From Aliihoeflea sp052435735 (GTDB lineage: Bacteria > Pseudomonadota > Alphaproteobacteria > Rhizobiales > Rhizobiaceae), in the NCBI GenBank assembly GCA_052435735.1, contig JBQVNB010000006.1:127548-191547 (forward strand): a DNA stretch of 64,000 bases. The letters run 5' to 3'. The notes under the pieces were generated by a model. The model did no database searches. It was given only the letters and a program-made list of their open reading frames with translations, and was not told the origin of the DNA. The first letter of the stretch is position 1; every line of letters begins with the position of its first letter. The position numbers and the translations under genes are program-made. Shown one piece after another: positions 61,701 through 64,000 of this stretch.

Positions 61701-61786
61701 CGCTCACCGAGCAGCTCCTCGTCTACGGCACGCTCGACGGAGCCGAGGTCGATGCGATCTTGGGACCGATTATGGACGAGGGGTGA
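58730..61786 (+). CDS. Soluble AAA+ ATPase with M41 (FtsH-type) metalloprotease domain
   Basis: A 1018-residue protein. Residues 1-300: unknown N-terminal domain without membrane segments (FtsH has two). About 300-450: disordered Glu/Ser/Pro linker. AAA core: Walker A GPPGTGKT (472-479), Walker B LFIDEID (529-535), sensor-1/Arg-finger region GATNRPNDIEPALRRSGRLE. The lid starts at about 600 (HALESIIAFHLGDDL), is interrupted by about 150 residues of Ser/Gly/Arg-rich sequence, and resumes at about 780 (LRAHALRLLARTARGMTGAD). Protease: HEAGH (846-850) and the Asp in GSDLQIAT as third zinc ligand. Likely a processive soluble unfoldase-protease; the target is unknown. FtsH itself is about 640 residues. 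Confidence 0.85.
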   Translation: MKTVTLRLARRLASLVELRDVQRAVINDAFGAYTWIDEVELDDVDLKLVATKRRKEAARRTTISAFHPGPPDVDPIAERQHRHGREHPVGRDVDIGELAVCLMLMPALRRLGARNLLAALHRVQPVIAVHGAVRGFERRFAGMLDEMLRVPRVKMRVLTIDSPNKLDASMRSLDTTLPIINIQSSAFSDAAPVALRKCLAKAMRERMPIVVTGDAPPVDLPARVTVVLDMTLQAAPLDWPMLAELIDAKTGIDAEPILNAVEAFPMDLAALSLDDLVMAIRPGHDLATILARLQVLAAASAAEPSEDEDDETKSKDGRSSGSTWRRNRNGTAGTGSTRIDPQPVPAEGDVSNPSGSDRAPAAPAAVAGEIHTVPAEVSGDVHTVPAAPNATGNARMDVGATEAAAETIAPAAANDQPARPPTKRPAPVATVETLAGYGEARSWALNLKTDLDLWHAGMVSWSDLSTKLLLSGPPGTGKTTFARALGNTLQLPVFATSVATWLEASHLGDVLGRMRDCFAEVQAARPCILFIDEIDGIGRRQERAREYADYWNAIVNKALELMDGALKTDGIIIVGATNRPNDIEPALRRSGRLETHIVIPKPDMHALESIIAFHLGDDLDRAAATMPSAEASAAEPAGDQDRRRDPSEPIESIGQQRGQTDAGNETPAQPGAASTGDNCSPSRKRKRPRASSETRAAAIDGPDQTVIVEGGVYAGQWDHPGKAGAREGTETSDGPAGEPSASTASERQTIRTLGARVSTRTFDPPGSSQTKPGVGDRQPTLRAHALRLLARTARGMTGADVERAIREERQRCRRARIAMSFDGVREALRGDRANHSDALRRQMAIHEAGHAVVARALKLGIQVDLTIDDPEGGQSRLAANMGDIQTEARMTDVLTMLLAGRAAEMVHGLQPLAGSGMIDGSDLQIATRLALDLECRGGFSDRTPLLYVDPASTNALYSARPDAYQRANTRLEDALARATRLIDWARPAHAALTEQLLVYGTLDGAEVDAILGPIMDEG

Positions 61787-61872
61787 CCCGCCGGCCCTGA
61801 AAGAGCATCAAGGAGCAGAGCTGTGGACGCGTCGTCGGACCCCATCGGGTTTGTGCGCCGGTCGAAAACGGC

Positions 61873-62045
61873 GATTCCCAATCGGGCGCCGGCGATTCAC
61901 GATCCCACGCGTTCGATTCCGATCCGGTCCCTTCCGATTCCGGAATGCTGTCGGACGATTCTGGGTGTGAGTTTGGCGATTCCTGCCTGCGGGATCGCGA
62001 TTCCTGTTGCCAGATCCGCGTTGCGTGATGGCTGAAGCGCGATTC
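61873..62045. repeat. Phased array of CGATTC at exact 21-bp spacing
   Basis: CGATTC hexamers have their G at 61873, 61894, 61915, 61936, 61957, 61978, 61999 and 62041; the register at 62020 reads CGTTGC. Between hexamers the 15 bp vary. All sit between two convergent genes, after the AAA+/M41 stop, so this is not coding for those genes. GATTC is a GANTC site (CcrM methylation target in alphaproteobacteria) and 21 bp equals about two helical turns, so all sites face the same side of the DNA. A possible protein-binding or partition/replication-type element. Confidence 0.85.
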
Positions 62046-62372
62046 AGATGCGCGAACGACGCCAGCCGGCCTGGCGGGCCTCGGTCTCGCTGCAGAACCA
62101 GCGCTCGCCGTAGCGCGAGGAGATGCGCGTTTGCGCGTAATACTTCTGCCCGGGCACACATGGTAGATGCGTTCGCCGATGTCGATGCTGACGTGGCCCT
62201 TGATGGCGCAGCCGCTGCCGGGCAATGCGGCACGTGCCGACGACCACATGGATCCGGACGGTGCCAAGGACGACAGGTCGGTGGTGTAGCCGGCCCCGGC
62301 CGCGCCGCCGATCATCAGGACGATTGGCAGGAGCGGCACAGATGGGCGTCGGTGGTGTCGCGCGCGGGCCAT
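62044..62372 (-). pseudogene. Thermonuclease-tail-like (CxIKGN..GERIYHV) small secreted protein gene, frameshifted
   Basis: Minus-strand frames give a signal-anchored protein: MARARHHRRPSVPLLPIVLM start, then CAIKGHVSIDIGERIYHV in one frame, and GQKYYAQTRISSRYGERWF, then CSETEARQAGWRRS in another. This is the small 'IKGN...GERIYHVPGQ...GERWFCSEAEARAAGWR' domain found at the end of rhizobial thermonuclease-family and ExoI-like proteins. The frame change lies near 62150-62163, where GTGTG occurs in place of GTG (two extra bases). Either a disrupted gene or a sequencing error. Confidence 0.65.
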
Positions 62373-62722
62373 GCGGCGAGCATGCGCGTCACGCCTTACC
62401 GTCCGCCTTCGGGCGGCATTCGAATTTGCTTCAATGTGCGCAGAAGCTGATCAAGATCAACTCGAGTGCGACGGATGTGCGGCGACCTCGGACCAACGTG
62501 CCGGGACATCGCCTCACATCGTCTTAAGGCAGTTCGATTTGGCGCAATTTTCCTTGATCCGATTCCAACTTCGATTTCCGCGATTCAGAAACCGAGAATT
62601 ACGTTGCCGAACGCCAGATTCGCGTTGCTTCGCAAACGGCGTTTGCGCTCTACCGGTTCTCGGGGCAAGAAGGCCGGATCATCGCGGGCAGGAGCCGGCG
62701 ACCTATCTGGACCGAGCCCCCC
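62373..62722. repeat. Intergenic region with a second, degenerate phased array
   Basis: About 350 bp between divergent flanking genes. CGATTC occurs at 62560 and 62581 (21 bp apart), then CGTTGC at 62602 and 62623 in the same register. The variant GTTGC and the surrounding CCAGATTCGCGTTGC match a stretch in the first array (CCAGATCCGCGTTGC, 62010-62024). No gene is supported here. Confidence 0.6.
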
Positions 62723-63070
62723 ATGCCCCGGAAATCGATTTCCACCCGAAACGACGAGCAGCGCGAACGACAGGCCGAGTTGCGCCGGCGCAACCTCGAA
62801 AAGCGACGCCCGACCCGCGACGACATCGCCCGCATCGTGCTGTGGCAGGTGATCACACGCGTCCACGAGAAGGAAATGCCGAAAGCCTGGGAGCGGATCG
62901 CGGACGGGATTGTCGACCAACTCGCCGAGCAGGGCTTCGACGCTCGCGAGAGCGGGCTGGTGATCGAGGATCTGGTGCAGCGCTACACCAGCGGGCGCGG
63001 CGGGTTCCGGCGCAAGACGCATCTGAGTGCTCGGCAAGCTGCAGATGGCGAGGACAAGGGAGGCGGCTGA
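62723..63070 (+). CDS. Conserved-looking hypothetical protein (115 aa)
   Basis: A 115-residue, basic N-terminus (PRKSISTRNDEQRERQAELR) then a helical globular part (DDIARIVLWQVITRVHEKEM) and a Gly/Arg-rich tail. No named family. The regular amphipathic pattern and clean ATG make it a probable real gene; the ribosome-binding site is weak (GACCGAG...). It lies next to the second phased array. Confidence 0.5.
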   Translation: MPRKSISTRNDEQRERQAELRRRNLEKRRPTRDDIARIVLWQVITRVHEKEMPKAWERIADGIVDQLAEQGFDARESGLVIEDLVQRYTSGRGGFRRKTHLSARQAADGEDKGGG

Positions 63071-63424
63071 GGCACCGGATCGTAGTGCGGTCACTGATGC
63101 CAGCATGATGCCAGCCTACGGCCTGTGTGGTGGGGGCAGAAGACTGCGGCGCTTACGTTGATCGAAGGGAACGTCCGCGGTCCGATCAGCGGCATCGCAG
63201 GCCAGCACCGACCCCGTTGCGGCAAATTCCGTTCGGCAGATCAAGGCACTCGTCCCCCCGTTACTCCCTGAAACGTCGTTTGCAAAAGAATCGCAAAAAT
63301 TGAGGCCTGGAGAGGTGAACATGCGTCGGAAACGTTACCCGCCCAGATCGTGTCCGGCGCTGGAGCTGCAGCGCAGCTGCCGCGTTAGCGCATCAACCTG
63401 CCAATCCGCCATGGAACACGCTGG
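63071..63424. other. Gap without a recognised gene
   Basis: I see no gene, tRNA or repeat here. The first 100 bp continue the composition of the preceding gene; the last 150 bp are more AT-rich (CAAAAATTG near 63297) and may hold the promoter of the hydrolase gene. Confidence 0.4.
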
Positions 63425-64000
63425 ATGGACATTCTGATCGATACGGGCGACGCCCCGTTCGCGACGCTGATCTTCGCCCATGGTGCGGGCGCTCCGATGG
63501 ATGCGGCAGTGATGAACCGATGCACCGAATTGCTCTGCCAGGCAGGCTTTCGCATCGCCCGGTTCGAGTTCGCCTATATGGCTGCGCGGCGAAACGGTCA
63601 GCGAAAGCCGCCGCCGAAGGCCGAGACACTTGTCGAAGAATACCGCGCGGCGGTCGCGGCTCTCGACGCCACGGGCCCGCTCATCATCGGCGGCAAGTCG
63701 ATGGGCGGGCGCGTCGCCTCGATGGCATCGGATGGCCTCCATGCCGATGGCAAGGTCGCCGGGCTCTTCTGTCTTGGATACCCGTTTCACCCGCCGGCCA
63801 AGCCGGAGCAGTTGCGCACCGCGCATCTGCTGGACCTGAAGACGCCGGCGCTCATCTGTCAGGGCACGCGGGATCCGTTCGGTACGCAGGAGGAGGTCGC
63901 CGGCTACAAGCTTCCCGCATCCATCGAAATCCAGTGGTTCGAGGATGGCGACCATGACCTGAAGCCGCGCAAATGGGTCTCCGGCTTCACTCAGGCCGAG
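63425..64000 (+). CDS. Alpha/beta-hydrolase (KANSL3/TEX30-like), cut by window edge
   Basis: Open from ATG 63425 to the end (192 codons). Family signs: TLIFAHGAGAPMDAAVMN near the start, nucleophile elbow GGKSMGGR, Asp in CQGTRDPFGT and His in DGDHDLKPRK, completing a Ser-Asp-His triad; the pattern matches the KANSL3/TEX30-like hydrolases of bacteria. The C-terminal end lies outside the window. Probably cytoplasmic; substrate unknown. Confidence 0.87.
   Translation, partial: MDILIDTGDAPFATLIFAHGAGAPMDAAVMNRCTELLCQAGFRIARFEFAYMAARRNGQRKPPPKAETLVEEYRAAVAALDATGPLIIGGKSMGGRVASMASDGLHADGKVAGLFCLGYPFHPPAKPEQLRTAHLLDLKTPALICQGTRDPFGTQEEVAGYKLPASIEIQWFEDGDHDLKPRKWVSGFTQAE

Noticed and set aside
61873..62045. 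CRISPR array
   Set aside because: Only a 6-bp core is shared, spacing is 21 bp, and there are no repeat-length matches or cas genes.
61770..62372. Minus-strand reading of the phased array as a heptad repeat peptide with Glu-Ser every seven residues
   Set aside because: Any 21-bp periodic sequence makes heptads in all open frames. The known domain in the adjacent gene continues in another frame and ends at 62044, before the array.

Overview
The window is high-GC chromosomal DNA of an alphaproteobacterium, most likely Hyphomicrobiales (Rhizobiales). Supporting evidence: an ActS/ActR (RegB/RegA-type) redox two-component pair, a candidate RirA-type iron box (TGA-N9-TCA) and an Irr-like palindrome, several TRAP transporters with IclR regulators, and a GC-rich double-hairpin intergenic repeat of a kind common in rhizobia. 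No rRNA, tRNA, CRISPR array or complete insertion sequence was recognised.

Layout. (1) 1-7.8 kb, minus strand: a YnjBCD-type ABC importer, helicase hrpB, then actS and actR (cut by the left edge). (2) 7.9-10.7 kb: iron storage (bfd-bfr), two very small membrane proteins and a secreted PQQ-type sugar dehydrogenase. (3) 10.8-17.4 kb, minus strand: a hydroxamate-type siderophore operon (TonB receptor, FhuF-like reductase, FhuC, FhuD, fused FhuB) behind a promoter whose -35 lies in a TGA-N9-TCA box. (4) 17.5-53.4 kb: a long catabolic region built from modules, each with its own regulator and importer: an atypical aromatic amino-acid lyase with a divergent Lrp gene; IclR-1 with a flavoprotein, an SDR and a DctPQM TRAP system; a ThDP enzyme divergent from a TAXI-TRAP system followed by IclR-2, a metal-dependent hydrolase/decarboxylase, an aldehyde dehydrogenase, a flavin hydroxylase and, on the other strand, an acyl-CoA ligase; a FAH-family hydrolase and TetR with a second DctPQM system and a metallo-beta-lactamase-fold protein; IclR-3 with an SDR, a 2,4'-dihydroxyacetophenone dioxygenase-like cupin, an NMT1/THI5-like ABC importer, two SDRs, an iron-dependent alcohol dehydrogenase/maleylacetate reductase and a VOC protein. 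The enzymes fit uptake and breakdown of aromatic or aryl-keto acids, but no substrate can be proven from sequence.

(5) 53.5-63.4 kb differs: a frameshifted GreA-family gene, about 1.2 kb without a recognisable gene, then poorly known genes: a DUF3102-like protein, a protein with a PD-(D/E)XK-like motif, a small unknown, and a 1018-residue soluble AAA+ protein carrying an M41 (FtsH-type) protease domain and a long insertion inside the AAA lid. Directly behind it, between converging genes, is an array of CGATTC hexamers at exactly 21-bp spacing (8 of 9 registers filled); a shorter in-phase relative lies about 0.5 kb further on. This block is the best candidate for something undescribed. The right edge holds the start of an alpha/beta-hydrolase gene.

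Useful small signals: strong GC hairpins between the binding-protein and permease genes of all three TRAP operons, palindromes suited to IclR operators, several start-stop overlaps (ATGA/TTGA), and two frameshifted genes (GreA-like; SNase-tail-like).
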